From NCBI RefSeq assembly GCF_017355885.1, contig NZ_JAFEUU010000001.1:760107-824106 (forward strand): a DNA stretch of 64,000 nt, given 5' to 3'. The notes under the pieces are model-generated. The model worked only from the letters and a program-made list of their open reading frames with translations, searched no databases and was not told the origin of the DNA. This DNA comes from Sabulicella rubraurantiaca. Its GTDB lineage: Bacteria > Pseudomonadota > Alphaproteobacteria > Acetobacterales > Acetobacteraceae. Position numbers and translations under genes: made by a program. This document shows positions 28,298-37,030 of this stretch, in pieces. Each line of letters opens with the position of its first letter. Positions within the stretch are counted from its first letter, which is position 1.

Positions 28298-29885
28298 AGC
28301 CGACTCCCGCTAGCTCTCGCCTGATGCGCTCCTCCAGCTGGGCCCCTTCGGTCAGTTGCTCCCGCAGTTCTGACGTCAGCCGTCCTATCCGCTGCTCGAA
28401 TGGTTCACCCTCGGCTTCAGCTTCGGCCGCACCGACGTACCGTCCGGGCGTCAGCACAAAGTGCTGTGCTGCAATCCCGGCTGTCGTGACCGATTTTGCA
28501 AAGCCTGGTACGTCCGTGTAATGGCCGCCCATTTCTCGCCAGGCGTGGTACGTGCCAGCAATTCGCGCAACATCCTTGTCGGTCAGAACCTTCAGTGTGC
28601 GGCTCTCCATCGTCCCAAGTCCGCGGGCGTCGATAAAGAGGGTCTCGTGCTGTCGATCGCGCAGTTTTTTATCGCGAACCAGTCCGTTAGACTTGTCGCG
28701 CGTGAGGAACCAAAGACAGACGGGAATTTGCGTTGTGAAGAATAGCTGCCCGGGCAGACTGACGATACAGTCTACTAAATCTGCTTCAACGATTGCGCGA
28801 CGGATCTCACCTTCGCCAGACTGCTGGCTAGACAGCGCGCCGTTGGCCAATACGAAGCCGGCATAGCCGTGCGGCGCTAGGTGGTGGATGAAGTGCTGCA
28901 CCCATGCGAAGTTGGCGTTTCCGACAGGTGGGACACCGTACTGCCAGCGGTCGCCAGAGCGCAGCCGCTCGCCTCCCCAGTCGCTATCGTTAAATGGCGG
29001 ATTGGCAAGCACGAAGTCTGCCTTCAGGCCGGGGTGTAAATCCTCGTGAAATGTGTCGGCCCACTTCGGCCCGAGGTTCGCCTCAATGCCACGGATGGCG
29101 AGGTTCATCTTCGCGAGGCGCCAAGTGGTCGGGTTGGACTCCTGACCGAAAACCGAGACATCGTCACGACCCCCGCCATGCGCCGCGACGAACTGCTCCG
29201 ACTGCACGAACATCCCCCCCGAACCGCAACAGGGGTCGTACACGCGGCCCTTGAAGGGCTGCAGCATCTCGACTAGTAGCCGCACAACGGAGCCTGCGGT
29301 GTAGAACTGCCCACCACGCTTGCCCTCTGCGATCGCGAACTGGCCAAGGAAGTATTCGTAGACTCGCCCAAGCACGTCTTGGCCATGATGAGCGTCGCGG
29401 AAGGTAAGATCGGTGAATAGCTTGATCACCTCGCCGAGCTTCGTCTGATCGAGCTCAGGCCTTGCGTAGTTCTTTGTCAGAACGCCCCTGAGACTTGGAT
29501 TCTCAGTTTCCAAGGCGAGCATAGCGCCATCGATCAGCGCACCGATTGTTGGTTCGGCGCTGGTAGCATTAGCCTTGAGGAAGTCCCAGCGCGCCTTCTC
29601 CGGGACCCAAAAAACGTTTTCGGCGGTGTAGGCATCGCGCTCCTCCGCCAACTCCTGCCTCAGGTCGTCCGGCGAGTCAGGATCAGTAAGAATCTCGGCG
29701 CGCCGCTCCTCGAAGCGGTCTGATATGTATTTGAGGAAGATAAGGCCGAGCGCGACGTGTTTGTACTCGGCGGCATCCATATTGCCCCGAAGCTTGTCCG
29801 CTGCCGCCCACAAGGTGGCCTCAAAATTTGAGCTCCTCGTTGTTGACCCCCTACCATCCGCTTTCGGCTTACGCCCCCTCGCCAC
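28287..29885 (-). CDS. hsdM: type I restriction-modification methyltransferase subunit M
   Basis: A 532-residue N6-adenine methyltransferase subunit. The HsdM N-terminal helical domain ([35 protein letters not shown]) is followed by [16 protein letters not shown], the SAM-binding [14 protein letters not shown], and the catalytic motif [14 protein letters not shown] (NPPF). It starts with GTG. With HsdS it methylates host DNA, and with HsdR it forms the restriction complex. First gene of the operon; its promoter should lie in 29886-30100. Confidence 0.95.
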   Translation of the reverse strand: MARGRKPKADGRGSTTRSSNFEATLWAAADKLRGNMDAAEYKHVALGLIFLKYISDRFEERRAEILTDPDSPDDLRQELAEERDAYTAENVFWVPEKARWDFLKANATSAEPTIGALIDGAMLALETENPSLRGVLTKNYARPELDQTKLGEVIKLFTDLTFRDAHHGQDVLGRVYEYFLGQFAIAEGKRGGQFYTAGSVVRLLVEMLQPFKGRVYDPCCGSGGMFVQSEQFVAAHGGGRDDVSVFGQESNPTTWRLAKMNLAIRGIEANLGPKWADTFHEDLHPGLKADFVLANPPFNDSDWGGERLRSGDRWQYGVPPVGNANFAWVQHFIHHLAPHGYAGFVLANGALSSQQSGEGEIRRAIVEADLVDCIVSLPGQLFFTTQIPVCLWFLTRDKSNGLVRDKKLRDRQHETLFIDARGLGTMESRTLKVLTDKDVARIAGTYHAWREMGGHYTDVPGFAKSVTTAGIAAQHFVLTPGRYVGAAEAEAEGEPFEQRIGRLTSELREQLTEGAQLEERIRRELAGVGYGW

Positions 29886-30838
29886 GCGCTATCTCCCGCC
29901 TTGCTTGTTCAAACGTCGCGCCACCGCGCGGTGCTATCTGCCGTGTCTCAAAAACTGTTCGGCCGCTTTGAGCAACGGCGCATCAAAGTGCACAGAATGA
30001 GGCCGCTTCGCAACGTTGCGGCCCATGATCTCGACTTCCGGACCATTCTTACTGTCGAGCAAAACCCAGGCCAGTGTCGGTCCTTGCACGGACCACAGGT
30101 CACACTCGCGAAAAGGCCGGCGCAGCTTTCTACATTTCTCGCCGCATGACAGGCGGCGGCGTCTTCTGGCGTGATCGGAGCGTCCGCGCCTTCCGGGGCG
30201 GGGACGCCCGGCGTGGTCGGTGTGATACGGCAGCGCGTCGGTGCAGCCCGGTGCTGTGGGGCTGGTGGCATGAACCGGAAGGGCACCGCTGACGCTTGAT
30301 GCCCATGGCCACCCGGGGGTGAGACGTCGCCCTCGAGAAGACGCAAGCGTGCTGGACGTCCTCCTCCTTGGGGCGTCCGGGCCCGGGCGAGGGGCCGGCT
30401 CCGCCGGAACATCTTGCAGGGCGGGCGGGCCACCCGGCGCTTTGCGCGGGGCTGGTCCCGCTTTGCCCATGCTCCAGGCCTCACCACCGGATCATCGACG
30501 GGGAATGAGAGAAGACCTTGGCTCTCAGCTCCCCCCGAAATCGCAGAAGCGATCCCTGAACCAAACACAAACCCCACGCCCCAACCGGCCGGCCGGGCGG
30601 CAGCAGCCACCTCAAGATTCGAGACTCCCTGGAAGGCATCGCGCTGCCCCGTCCCGAGCTCTTCGCTCTCAGCCAGCCCGCAGATCTCCTCTCCGATCCG
30701 GGAGACTACCAACCGGCCCGGAATCGCCCGCCGAGATCTCGACCAGGTCCACTCCGCTCTGCTCAAACACTCGGACCAGCCCCGATTCGCCGGACGCTGC
30801 ATGACGCCCCCACCATGCATCGGCAAAGAGATCCATCC
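29886..30838. other. 950-bp stretch with no supported gene
   Basis: The left end should hold the hsdM promoter. The rest has several open frames but none with a family match or good ribosome binding site. A minus-strand frame ending at 29934 reads as protein-like for about 60 codons (ending FDAPLLKAAEQFLRHGR) but has no credible start; it may be the remnant of a gene. Confidence 0.5.
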
Positions 30839-31813
30839 ATGAAACACCTCCCCTCCCGACCTTCTTCGGCGGAGCCATCCGTCGCCGACCAGCCCAACGT
30901 TGCGCAGGCTGCGGCTGCCCTCTCGGACCGCGCCCGGCAGATCATTTCTCGCTCCCCCGAGGAGATCACCGCCCTCCGCTTGGCCCGCCTCCAGGCCACC
31001 GGCGAGGCCGACAGGGCTCCCGCTGATTGGGCGTCGCCGGTCGTCATGACAGAGGCCGAAATCACCGAGTGGCTCCACGCATCTGCACGCGTGCGCCGGG
31101 AAATCCTTCGACCCGATAGCGCAGATCTGCCGACCCCGAGTTTCTTGCGAGAGGCGCTCTCCGCCCGCCAGCAACAGGCCTTCGACCTTTGGGCGGACAC
31201 CATTGGGACCACCGACGGGGTCTCGAGCTTCGTCATGCTGATGGACAATCTACGGCGCCACGCCGAGGGCGCGAGCGAGATGCATGTGGGCCGGCAGCAT
31301 GAGCGGTCTTTGCGGCGGCTAGAGCAACAGCTGCGAGCCGTGCGCGACACCCTTGAACAGCTCCATCCTGGGGTGCGCACCGACCTGTTCAAAGACGTCA
31401 TCGGCTCGGGGACTCCTGTCGTCACCAACCGCCTCCGGGCTCTGCGGCACGAGCAGGACCTCCTGTCACGCGTGCGCCAACTGGAGGCCGCTGCATCGCG
31501 CCAAGCTGATGCGGTCGAGGAGCTCCCGCCGAACCGCCCCAAGACCTGGGATCCGTTGGTCTACTCGCTCGAGTGGTTGCACGCGCTGTGGCTCCAGCAT
31601 GCAGGCCGTCCGGCCACGACCAGCATGAACGCGGATCAGTTCGGGGGTTTCTGCGCGCGGGCGTGGGAGATCCTGATGGCTTCGGGCACGCCCTACGCCG
31701 AGATCAAGCCAAGCTCGATCCGCGGTGCCGTGGTGCGCTTCTTGCGGACCAAGAACGGCAAGCGGGCAGACCGGGGGCGTCCGCCCAAGCAGGGGGCGCA
31801 CACCGCCGTCTGA
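30839..31813 (+). CDS. hypothetical protein with coiled-coil centre
   Basis: A 324-residue protein of unknown function. The ATG at 30839 is used. The sequence is hydrophilic, with an Ala-rich N-terminus, a helical middle that looks like a coiled coil (HERSLRRLEQQLRAVRDTLEQ and RALRHEQDLLSRVRQLEAAAS), and a C-terminal part (WDPLVYSLEWLHALWLQHAG, then SSIRGAVVRFLRTKNGKRADRGRPPKQ) that may be a DNA-binding winged-helix-like or basic region. Its position next to the small helix-turn-helix gene and replication module suggests an element-maintenance or replication-accessory role, which is only inference. Confidence 0.6.
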   Translation: MKHLPSRPSSAEPSVADQPNVAQAAAALSDRARQIISRSPEEITALRLARLQATGEADRAPADWASPVVMTEAEITEWLHASARVRREILRPDSADLPTPSFLREALSARQQQAFDLWADTIGTTDGVSSFVMLMDNLRRHAEGASEMHVGRQHERSLRRLEQQLRAVRDTLEQLHPGVRTDLFKDVIGSGTPVVTNRLRALRHEQDLLSRVRQLEAAASRQADAVEELPPNRPKTWDPLVYSLEWLHALWLQHAGRPATTSMNADQFGGFCARAWEILMASGTPYAEIKPSSIRGAVVRFLRTKNGKRADRGRPPKQGAHTAV

Positions 31814-31860
31814 CCAAGGGGGCTTTCTGCATTAACGCCTTGTGGAGGCGGTGGGGGTGG

Positions 31861-31892
31861 GTCTGTATCTGAACAGACCAGCATGTCTGGTC
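31861..31892. promoter_or_regulatory. overlapping inverted repeats at the start of the small two-gene operon
   Basis: GTCTGT-N6-ACAGAC at 31861-31878 is immediately followed and partly overlapped by GACCAG-N5-CTGGTC at 31876-31892, the latter covering the ATG at 31883. The GTCTG/CAGAC half-sites match those of the palindromes at 32562 and 35622-35654. This would be a natural operator position for a repressor. Confidence 0.45.
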
Positions 31893-32080
31893 ATTCCCTT
31901 CCCCCGCTGCCGCAAACCCTCGCCGAGCTCACGCCGGCGCGGATGGCCGAACTCGCGCCGGTTCTGAAGCAGCGCCGCCTCATCGCCCTCGTTCGCGCCC
32001 TGGCGCGCCAAGCGGCCGCAGAGGCATGGATCGAGGCGTGGCCCCAGCCGGTGCGCCGGCGGCCCCCTTTCCCCTCGTGA
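31883..32080 (+). CDS. small hypothetical protein
   Basis: A 65-residue, mostly helical, Ala/Arg/Pro-rich protein (TPARMAELAPVLKQRRLIAL, then VRALARQAAAEAWIEAW). No family recognised. It is supported by the GTGA overlap of its stop with the start of the next gene and by the inverted repeats over its start codon. It may be an accessory factor expressed with the helix-turn-helix protein. Confidence 0.45.
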   Translation: MSGHSLPPLPQTLAELTPARMAELAPVLKQRRLIALVRALARQAAAEAWIEAWPQPVRRRPPFPS

Positions 32081-32379
32081 GCGACGACGACCCACTGCTC
32101 GAGGCCGATGACGCGGACGGCGAGGATCCCGCCTCCCGCCTGCCCGACGCGCTCGCCCTGCTCCCCGCTGCGGTCGTGGCGGCGCTGTTCGGTCGCACCC
32201 TTGGCACGCTCTCGAACTGGGACCGGGCGGGCGTCACGCATCCCGTCCTGATCCGCGGCCGCCGCTTCTACCGCCGCTCCGACATCGAGGCCCTGGCTGC
32301 CCACGGCACGGGTGGTCGTGGCGCCCGGGCGGGCAGTCCCATCAAGTATTTATGCCATAATCGTGACAATGGAACCTAA
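32077..32379 (+). CDS. helix-turn-helix (excisionase/MerR-like) DNA-binding protein
   Basis: A 100-residue protein starting at a GTG that overlaps the preceding stop. The N-terminus is acidic (SDDDPLLEADDADGEDP). Residues about 25-65 (ALLPAAVVAALFGRTLGTLSNWDR, then GVTHPVLIRGRRFYRRSDIEAL) have the layout of HTH_17/excisionase domains: helix-turn-helix, a Trp, a small wing with RRxY, and the closing DIEAL helix. Such proteins act as excisionases or small regulators of mobile elements. It is a candidate reader of the GTCTGA palindromes nearby, which is inference from position. Confidence 0.6.
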   Translation: MSDDDPLLEADDADGEDPASRLPDALALLPAAVVAALFGRTLGTLSNWDRAGVTHPVLIRGRRFYRRSDIEALAAHGTGGRGARAGSPIKYLCHNRDNGT

Positions 32380-32558
32380 GTAAAGAAGGGGTAGACCTGC
32401 GTCGTGCCGCGGCGAGGCAGCCGCGCCAATAGGACACACACCGCACTCATCGCCTCAGGCGGTGCGCCCCAAGGACAGAAGACGGAGGTGCAACGAGGGG
32501 CATGGCCGGGAGGGTGGCGATACGGCCCGCCCGCCGCGCCTGCGTGACAAGCCGCACC

Positions 32559-32576
32559 AAAGTCTGAGATTCAGAC
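32559..32576. repeat. palindromic site, inverted 18-nt match to 35640-35657
   Basis: The site contains GTCTGA-GAT-TCAGAC at 32562-32576. The 18 nt at 32559-32576 are the exact reverse complement of 35640-35657. It may be an operator or recombination/replication site of the element. Confidence 0.5.
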
Positions 32577-32733
32577 TTCGGCCTCAGAGCAGCCAGGTGG
32601 CCTCGCCGCCCATACCCCATGCGCCCACCGGCATAGGCCCGGTCGTCGCGCGTCGTGGCGTCCTTGAGCATCACGTGGGCCATAGAGGCCGCGTCCCCGC
32701 CGCGCCTGACGGCAGGCGTCACTTGGCGCAATG

Positions 32734-32973
32734 TCACGCATGCCGTCCTGGGGCCGGCCCCGCGCACCGTTGCACACCGCAGCGCCTCCGGTCCGGCGCG
32801 TCCCAGTTCTCTGGCAAGGTCGCACAGCATGCCGCCAGCACCGAACGTGGCGCATCGGCGCGGGCGAAGTACTCCACAGCAAGGTGGGACGCGGCGACGG
32901 TGACGCCGGGGACCGGCCCAGGATCTGCTACAGGACGCGACGAGATGGCGGATCGCTGACGCGGATGAGGCAT
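32734..32973 (-). CDS. small hypothetical protein
   Basis: A 79-residue frame beginning MPHPRQRSAISSRPVADP and containing HLAVEYFARADAPRSVLAAC. It has no recognised family. It is listed because its ATG is preceded by GGAAGGAAACTCA, a strong ribosome binding site at good spacing, and because the surrounding 740 bp otherwise contain no candidate. It lies upstream of the palindrome at 32562 in its own direction of transcription. The frame could still be chance in GC-rich DNA. Confidence 0.35.
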   Translation of the reverse strand: MPHPRQRSAISSRPVADPGPVPGVTVAASHLAVEYFARADAPRSVLAACCATLPENWDAPDRRRCGVQRCAGPAPGRHA

Positions 32974-33127
32974 TGAGTTTCCTTCCGGTATCCCACGCCC
33001 CTTCCCTCCCACCGAATGAGGGAACACGAGCGGCCCGGGGGTGGCACATCTGCACGCCCGCGCCGGCGCCGAGGGCCGGCCGTCACCTCCCCCCCTCTCC
33101 CCGCCGCTAGGCGACGGCGGCGTGTGA

Positions 33128-33712
33128 TCAGCACTCGCGCCCGGCGGGCGCGTCCTCATCCTGTCGTCCCCGCTGCCCGCCGCGCCGCCGACGCCTCGCA
33201 GAGCGGGCCCTGCGTCCGCCCTTGGGCGCCATGGGTTCTTCGGCCCGGGGCTGGACCTCCCCGTAGCGCTGCGACCCCGCCTCGCCTGCTTCCTCCGGCT
33301 CGAGCAGGCTGCCCTGACCGCGCAGGGCAAAGGCCACGTAGGCAGCCCAGGCGGGCAGGTCATCACCCAAGAGGCAGGCGCCGCCGTCCCGCACCAGTGA
33401 CCGGGTGCTCCATGGCGCAAGTCCCGCTGCCGCCAGGCGGATGTGAGTCAGCGCATCGGTATCGACCGTGTGCACGCGGAGAGCATGCAGGGAGCGCAGC
33501 CGCGGCATCTCGTCGGGCGCCAGGAGCTCGTACTGGACCGGGCCTATGCCCCAGGTGGCACCGTGCGGCCGCACCACAAAGAGCGCCCCGGGGTCGACTG
33601 CATCGAGCCCCCGGGCCTCGCGCCGGAGGTCAGCGGTCCCGGCTTCAAGCCACGCGGCTGAAAACACGACGACCTCGTCACTGTGCGTCGGAAGAAGAAT
33701 GTTGTTCGTCAT
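33128..33712 (-). CDS. hypothetical protein with basic C-terminal tail
   Basis: A 194-residue protein starting at the ATG at 33712 (MTNNILLPTHSDEVVVFSAAWLEAG). The frame stays open upstream to 34162, but that part is antisense noise over the primase region. Residues 1-140 are ordinary globular sequence (GALFVVRPHGATWGIGPVQY, LHALRVHTVDTDALTHIRLAAAG). Residues about 150-190 are strongly basic (APKGGRRARSARRRRRGGQR), suggesting nucleic-acid binding. No family recognised. It is downstream of the primase gene on the same strand, separated by a strong hairpin. Confidence 0.6.
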   Translation of the reverse strand: MTNNILLPTHSDEVVVFSAAWLEAGTADLRREARGLDAVDPGALFVVRPHGATWGIGPVQYELLAPDEMPRLRSLHALRVHTVDTDALTHIRLAAAGLAPWSTRSLVRDGGACLLGDDLPAWAAYVAFALRGQGSLLEPEEAGEAGSQRYGEVQPRAEEPMAPKGGRRARSARRRRRGGQRGRQDEDAPAGREC

Positions 33713-33819
33713 TGAAGAAATGCTTTCGTGTGAGTCATGGTCCCTCTGCCCATCTGGCGGGCGAGGTGGGAGCGAAGGATGTGCCCCCGCACAACCCGCA
33801 GGGGGCTGGACCGCCTTTG

Positions 33820-33840
33820 CCCCTGCCAGTGGCAGGGGCA
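33820..33840 (-). terminator. hairpin after the primase gene
   Basis: A perfect 9-bp stem, GCCCCTGCC paired with GGCAGGGGC around a 3-nt loop, lies 31 bp beyond the primase stop in its direction of transcription. There is no clear U-run after it, so termination is plausible but not certain. Confidence 0.5.
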
Positions 33841-33870
33841 TGAGATGAGCATCCGCGCCATATGCGCGCC

Positions 33871-34806
33871 TTATTCCGGGTCGTCGGAGCCGTCCGGTGT
33901 GCACAGTGACCGCAGCGCTGCTCGCACAGTCCGCTGTGAGTAAGCCTCGCGCACGGCTGGCTGCAGCCCCTCGGCGCGCGCGCCAGCCTCTACGACCGCC
34001 TCCACGAAGTCCGCAGGGGTGCCCTGGAGGAGCAGCCGCCGTGCGACCGAGAAGTCGAGGCGTGAGCGGTCCAGCGTGGCCCCTCTTGGCAGAGTCAACC
34101 GCACTCGGTGCTCCGCCTCCCGATGCTCCTCTGCCGGGCTGCGCCAGTGGATCCGGCCCCACGCCTGTGGCCCGGGCAGCAAGGGCCGCGAAGTGCGCAG
34201 CGGCGCGGTGGCGTGGCGAAACGCCTCCTCCACCAGCGCCGTCCCGCCGGGATCAACGCCGCCAGGGGCAGCGCGCAGCCGCGCCCACGGCAAGGACCCA
34301 TTTTTCCTCTGGTGCAGGGGCTTCCGGTTTGCGAGCCCAGGCAGGCGGCCCAGGTGATGCGCGTCCGCAGCGCCGGGATCTCCGCCGAACCGCGCGGCGA
34401 GATGCCGCGCGATGGCCGTCGCCAGAGGCGCGGCGATCTCCTCCTCGCTCACAGTCACCCATGCCTGCAGGCTGTGCGGCGAGGTCTCGACGACCGCGGC
34501 GACGTGATGCGCGGCCTGCAAGGCGTCCAGCCGGTCCTCGCAGAGGTCGTCCACGAGCACGTGGCGCGCCTCAGCCGGCCGGCCGTAGGGGTTGCAGCCG
34601 CGGGCGTTGCGGTGCCGCAGCCAGTCGCCGGCCTCCTCCAGCTTCTCCTCCGTGAAGCAGCGCCTCTCGGGCCGCGCCGCGGCGTCCTCCCCGGCGGGAA
34701 TGACGGCGACAAGGAAGGACGGCGACGGCAGCGCACGGCACCACGCTCGCAGGGCGTCGCGCGTGCGCCGAGATCCCATTCCGTCCGTGGCAGGACGACG
34801 CATCAT
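33871..34806 (-). CDS. RepB-like DNA primase domain protein
   Basis: A 311-residue protein resembling plasmid and island RepB-type primases. The segment DWLRHRNARGCNPYGRPAEA followed by RHVLVDDL matches the W..hxNxxGxdxYxRP...hvLvDDL metal-binding core, and DAHHLGRLPGLANRKP matches the later basic HxxRLPGxxNxK motif. A C-terminal helical region (VARRLLLQGTPADFVEAVVEAGA) follows. Such enzymes prime leading- or lagging-strand synthesis of plasmids and integrative elements. The start ATG overlaps the stop of the Toprim-like gene (ATGA). Its presence suggests this part of the element can, or once could, replicate. Confidence 0.75.
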   Translation of the reverse strand: MMRRPATDGMGSRRTRDALRAWCRALPSPSFLVAVIPAGEDAAARPERRCFTEEKLEEAGDWLRHRNARGCNPYGRPAEARHVLVDDLCEDRLDALQAAHHVAAVVETSPHSLQAWVTVSEEEIAAPLATAIARHLAARFGGDPGAADAHHLGRLPGLANRKPLHQRKNGSLPWARLRAAPGGVDPGGTALVEEAFRHATAPLRTSRPLLPGPQAWGRIHWRSPAEEHREAEHRVRLTLPRGATLDRSRLDFSVARRLLLQGTPADFVEAVVEAGARAEGLQPAVREAYSQRTVRAALRSLCTPDGSDDPE

Positions 34807-35357
34807 GCCACCTCCATCCCAGCGGCGTGCCGGGCCAGCAGGGAAGGAAAGTCCGCAGGCAGGCGCAGCACCTCATGCGCGACGAACAGGCCCAGCCCGC
34901 CTGCACGCAGGATTCCGATCGTCGTCTGCGCGAAGCGCTCCCCCGCCTCGCCCGGCGGCTGCGCCACCGTGACGTGCCAGAGCTCGTGGCTGCGCACCAG
35001 CACCTCCAGCGCCGCCTCAGCCTGCGCGGCCCAGACGCCGCCAGGCGAGGCGCACACCGTGCCCGGATCCGCCTCCAGCGCGTGCGCGCAGAGGGACGCG
35101 TAGGCGCTCGACGTGAGCAGCAGGCGCGTCGCGCCAGGCGCTCCGCCGAGGATGGCGAGGCCGCGCCGGCCGCCTGCGCCGAAGCAGTAGCGGCCGGGGC
35201 TGGCCATGGTGAGCACGCCGCATGGAAGGCCAGCGGCATCGCGCTCCTCAAAGCTCAGGACGCGCCGGTCGGCGCGCACAGCCGGAGCAAGGCCCGCGAG
35301 GTGACGCGGGCGCAGGCCGTCACGTAACGCGAAGGCCGGCAGTTCGATAAATTTCAT
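34803..35357 (-). CDS. Toprim-like domain protein (DUF3991/Toprim type), probable
   Basis: A 184-residue protein. The pattern LSFEERDAAGLPCGVLTM, GRYCFGAGGRRGLAILGG, TRLLLTSSAYASLCAHAL and TVCASPGGVW parallels Toprim-like domains that accompany mobilisation and primase proteins (vxExxiDaLS...yxStgG), although the canonical acidic residue is not clear at SSAYASL, so catalysis is doubtful. The gene is first of a two-gene operon with the primase. The start region has a short hairpin (35375-35394) in the upstream leader. Confidence 0.5.
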   Translation of the reverse strand: MKFIELPAFALRDGLRPRHLAGLAPAVRADRRVLSFEERDAAGLPCGVLTMASPGRYCFGAGGRRGLAILGGAPGATRLLLTSSAYASLCAHALEADPGTVCASPGGVWAAQAEAALEVLVRSHELWHVTVAQPPGEAGERFAQTTIGILRAGGLGLFVAHEVLRLPADFPSLLARHAAGMEVA

Positions 35358-35621
35358 AGGTTAGTCTTTCAGGAGGTGGGGTGGATGCCCCACCGCGCGG
35401 CGCCCGGCGGGCCCGGGGCGGGGACCGGACACGGCCCTGCCCCGGCGCCAGCGGGCGCCGCGCGGGAGGCCTCCGGGCCTCCCTCCCCCTGGGGGTTCTT
35501 CATTCCGCGCGAGAAAATCGGCCTGCCGCACCCAGCGACTCTTGCGGATGCGGCGCGCGCGATTCACATAGAGAACTCTCCTCCCCGGCCGCGTGGCGCA
35601 GCGCGGCCTTCCATCGGCCCC

Positions 35622-35657
35622 GTCTGAGCTCAGACCAATGTCTGAATCTCAGACTTT
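35622..35657. promoter_or_regulatory. tandem palindromes upstream of vsr
   Basis: A perfect 14-bp palindrome GTCTGAGCTCAGAC (35622-35635) is followed 4 bp later by GTCTGA-ATC-TCAGAC (35640-35654). Both lie 34-66 bp before the vsr ATG, in the gap between divergent genes. The second site with three further bases is an exact inverted match of 32559-32576. Position and symmetry fit a dimeric regulator binding side by side. Confidence 0.55.
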
Positions 35658-35687
35658 CCTGACCCGACCCGGGATGGAGATCTTCCC

Positions 35688-36197
35688 TTGAACCTGCCTC
35701 ATCTCAGCCGCGCCTCTGGCGCGGCTGCCAGGCCGCCCCTGCGCCTCACCGCACCCGAGCAGGCCACCCTCGATGCGCTCCTGCGCACAGGGCTCGGACC
35801 GCTCCGCTGCCACGCCGTGGATCTGCGCGGCACGCCGGACCTCGTGCTCGACACCCACCGCGTGTGTATGTTCGTGCATGGATGCTTCTGGCACCATCAC
35901 CGTGGCTGCCAGCTGGCGCGCGTGCCCACGACGAACCGCGGCTATTGGGAAGCGAAGTTCCGCCATAATCAGGCGCGAGACGCCACCGTCCTATCGGTCC
36001 TGCAGAAGCATGGATGGCGCACGATTGTGGTACGCGAATGCGCAACTCGCCGCATGCAGGCGGCCCGTCTTGGAGCGGAGCTAAGGCGTTTCGTGGAGGG
36101 CGGCGCCCAGCATAGTGAGGTCACGGCCTTGCCACCGCCTCCTGCCCCTAGCAGCCCTGTTCCGGCCGGCGGCATACCAGGGTCGCGACAGCCCTGA
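35688..36197 (+). CDS. vsr: Vsr-type very-short-patch mismatch endonuclease
   Basis: A 169-residue protein with the Vsr core: LRGTPDLVLDTHRVCMFVHG (catalytic Asp of GTPD), CFWHHHRGC (the conserved His/Cys cluster that binds zinc), then PTTNRGYWEAKFRHNQARD and GWRTIVVRECA. Vsr nicks 5' of T in T:G mismatches that arise from 5-methylcytosine deamination. The residue before the HGCFWH motif is Val where E. coli Vsr has Thr63, a magnesium-site residue. Usually vsr sits next to a cytosine methyltransferase gene; none is seen in this window, whose only methyltransferase of this kind is the type I N6-adenine HsdM. Confidence 0.85.
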   Translation: MNLPHLSRASGAAARPPLRLTAPEQATLDALLRTGLGPLRCHAVDLRGTPDLVLDTHRVCMFVHGCFWHHHRGCQLARVPTTNRGYWEAKFRHNQARDATVLSVLQKHGWRTIVVRECATRRMQAARLGAELRRFVEGGAQHSEVTALPPPPAPSSPVPAGGIPGSRQP

Positions 36198-37030
36198 TCT
36201 TGGCGTGGCTGCCGGAGCGCCATGCTCCGGCAGCCAAGACGCTGCAATCGCGTCACGACAGAAGCCATGTGGCAAATGGAAAACCGGGCAAAACGAACTT
36301 TTGCGGTATCGAGCCGGTGCACAATCTGGAAGCCAACGCCTCCAGCAACGGAGGACCAAGGCGAACGCAAGACCTCCCTGACGCGGGGGCGGTGCATCAT
36401 GAGTAGATCCGTGGTGGATGGGCGGAAGACAGCCGGAAGATCTGTAGTGGACTTTCGGTGAACTGACTGGCCCCGAACTTGACGGACCATGAGACTGGTC
36501 ATCAGGCCAGCGCCCATCGCCACGCCCGACCTTGTGAACCAAACGGGCCATGAGATGGCCATGCGAACTGGAGAACCCGCCGCAGCCTGATCGCAGTGCG
36601 CGGATCTGGACCCAGCCTCATTCGGCCGTTGCACGTCCGGCACCCAGATGCCGAAGAGGATCATGAGAGCGAGAAGGGGCAAGCGGCGATGAGGCGTGAG
36701 GTCCCCGTCTCCGTCATCGCGAGCGCCTCCGCTCGACATCACCCGACAAAGTGACTGCTGCCGCCTTTGCCTGACTAACACCAGCCAGTCACGCGCTAGG
36801 AGCTGAAAAGCGAGGCTCGAGAACAAGACCAGACAGAGGCCGAAAGATGTGGCGCGATCTGCAGCGGGCGAATGCTTGGGAGCTTCGAAAAAATCGCGAA
36901 ACGCCCCAACGAAACCTTGTTCGGGGCGGGGCGGACAGGGCTGATGGAAGTACCCGCGTGGGCAAGTGTTCAGGACACTTAGCCTGCAGCGCGGGACTCG
37001 TGGGTTCGAATCGTAGAAGGACCAAATGCC
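36198..37030. other. 830-bp non-coding stretch
   Basis: No supported gene on either strand. It contains an inverted repeat GGCCAT-GAG-ATGGCC (36546-36560) and, before the next gene, a TTCGAATC T-loop-like motif at about 37000 that does not fold into a tRNA. The AGAAGGA before 37031 serves as the ribosome binding site of the next gene. Confidence 0.5.

Noticed and set aside
29948..31174. Long minus-strand frame across 30-31 kb
   Set aside because: Overlaps the better supported 30839 gene, has low-complexity Arg/Pro/Gly content and no motifs.
36950..37025. TTCGAATC T-loop-like motif, possible tRNA or attachment site
   Set aside because: The flanking arms do not pair and only about 10 nt match the tRNA-Gln 3' end, so neither a tRNA nor an attR is supported.
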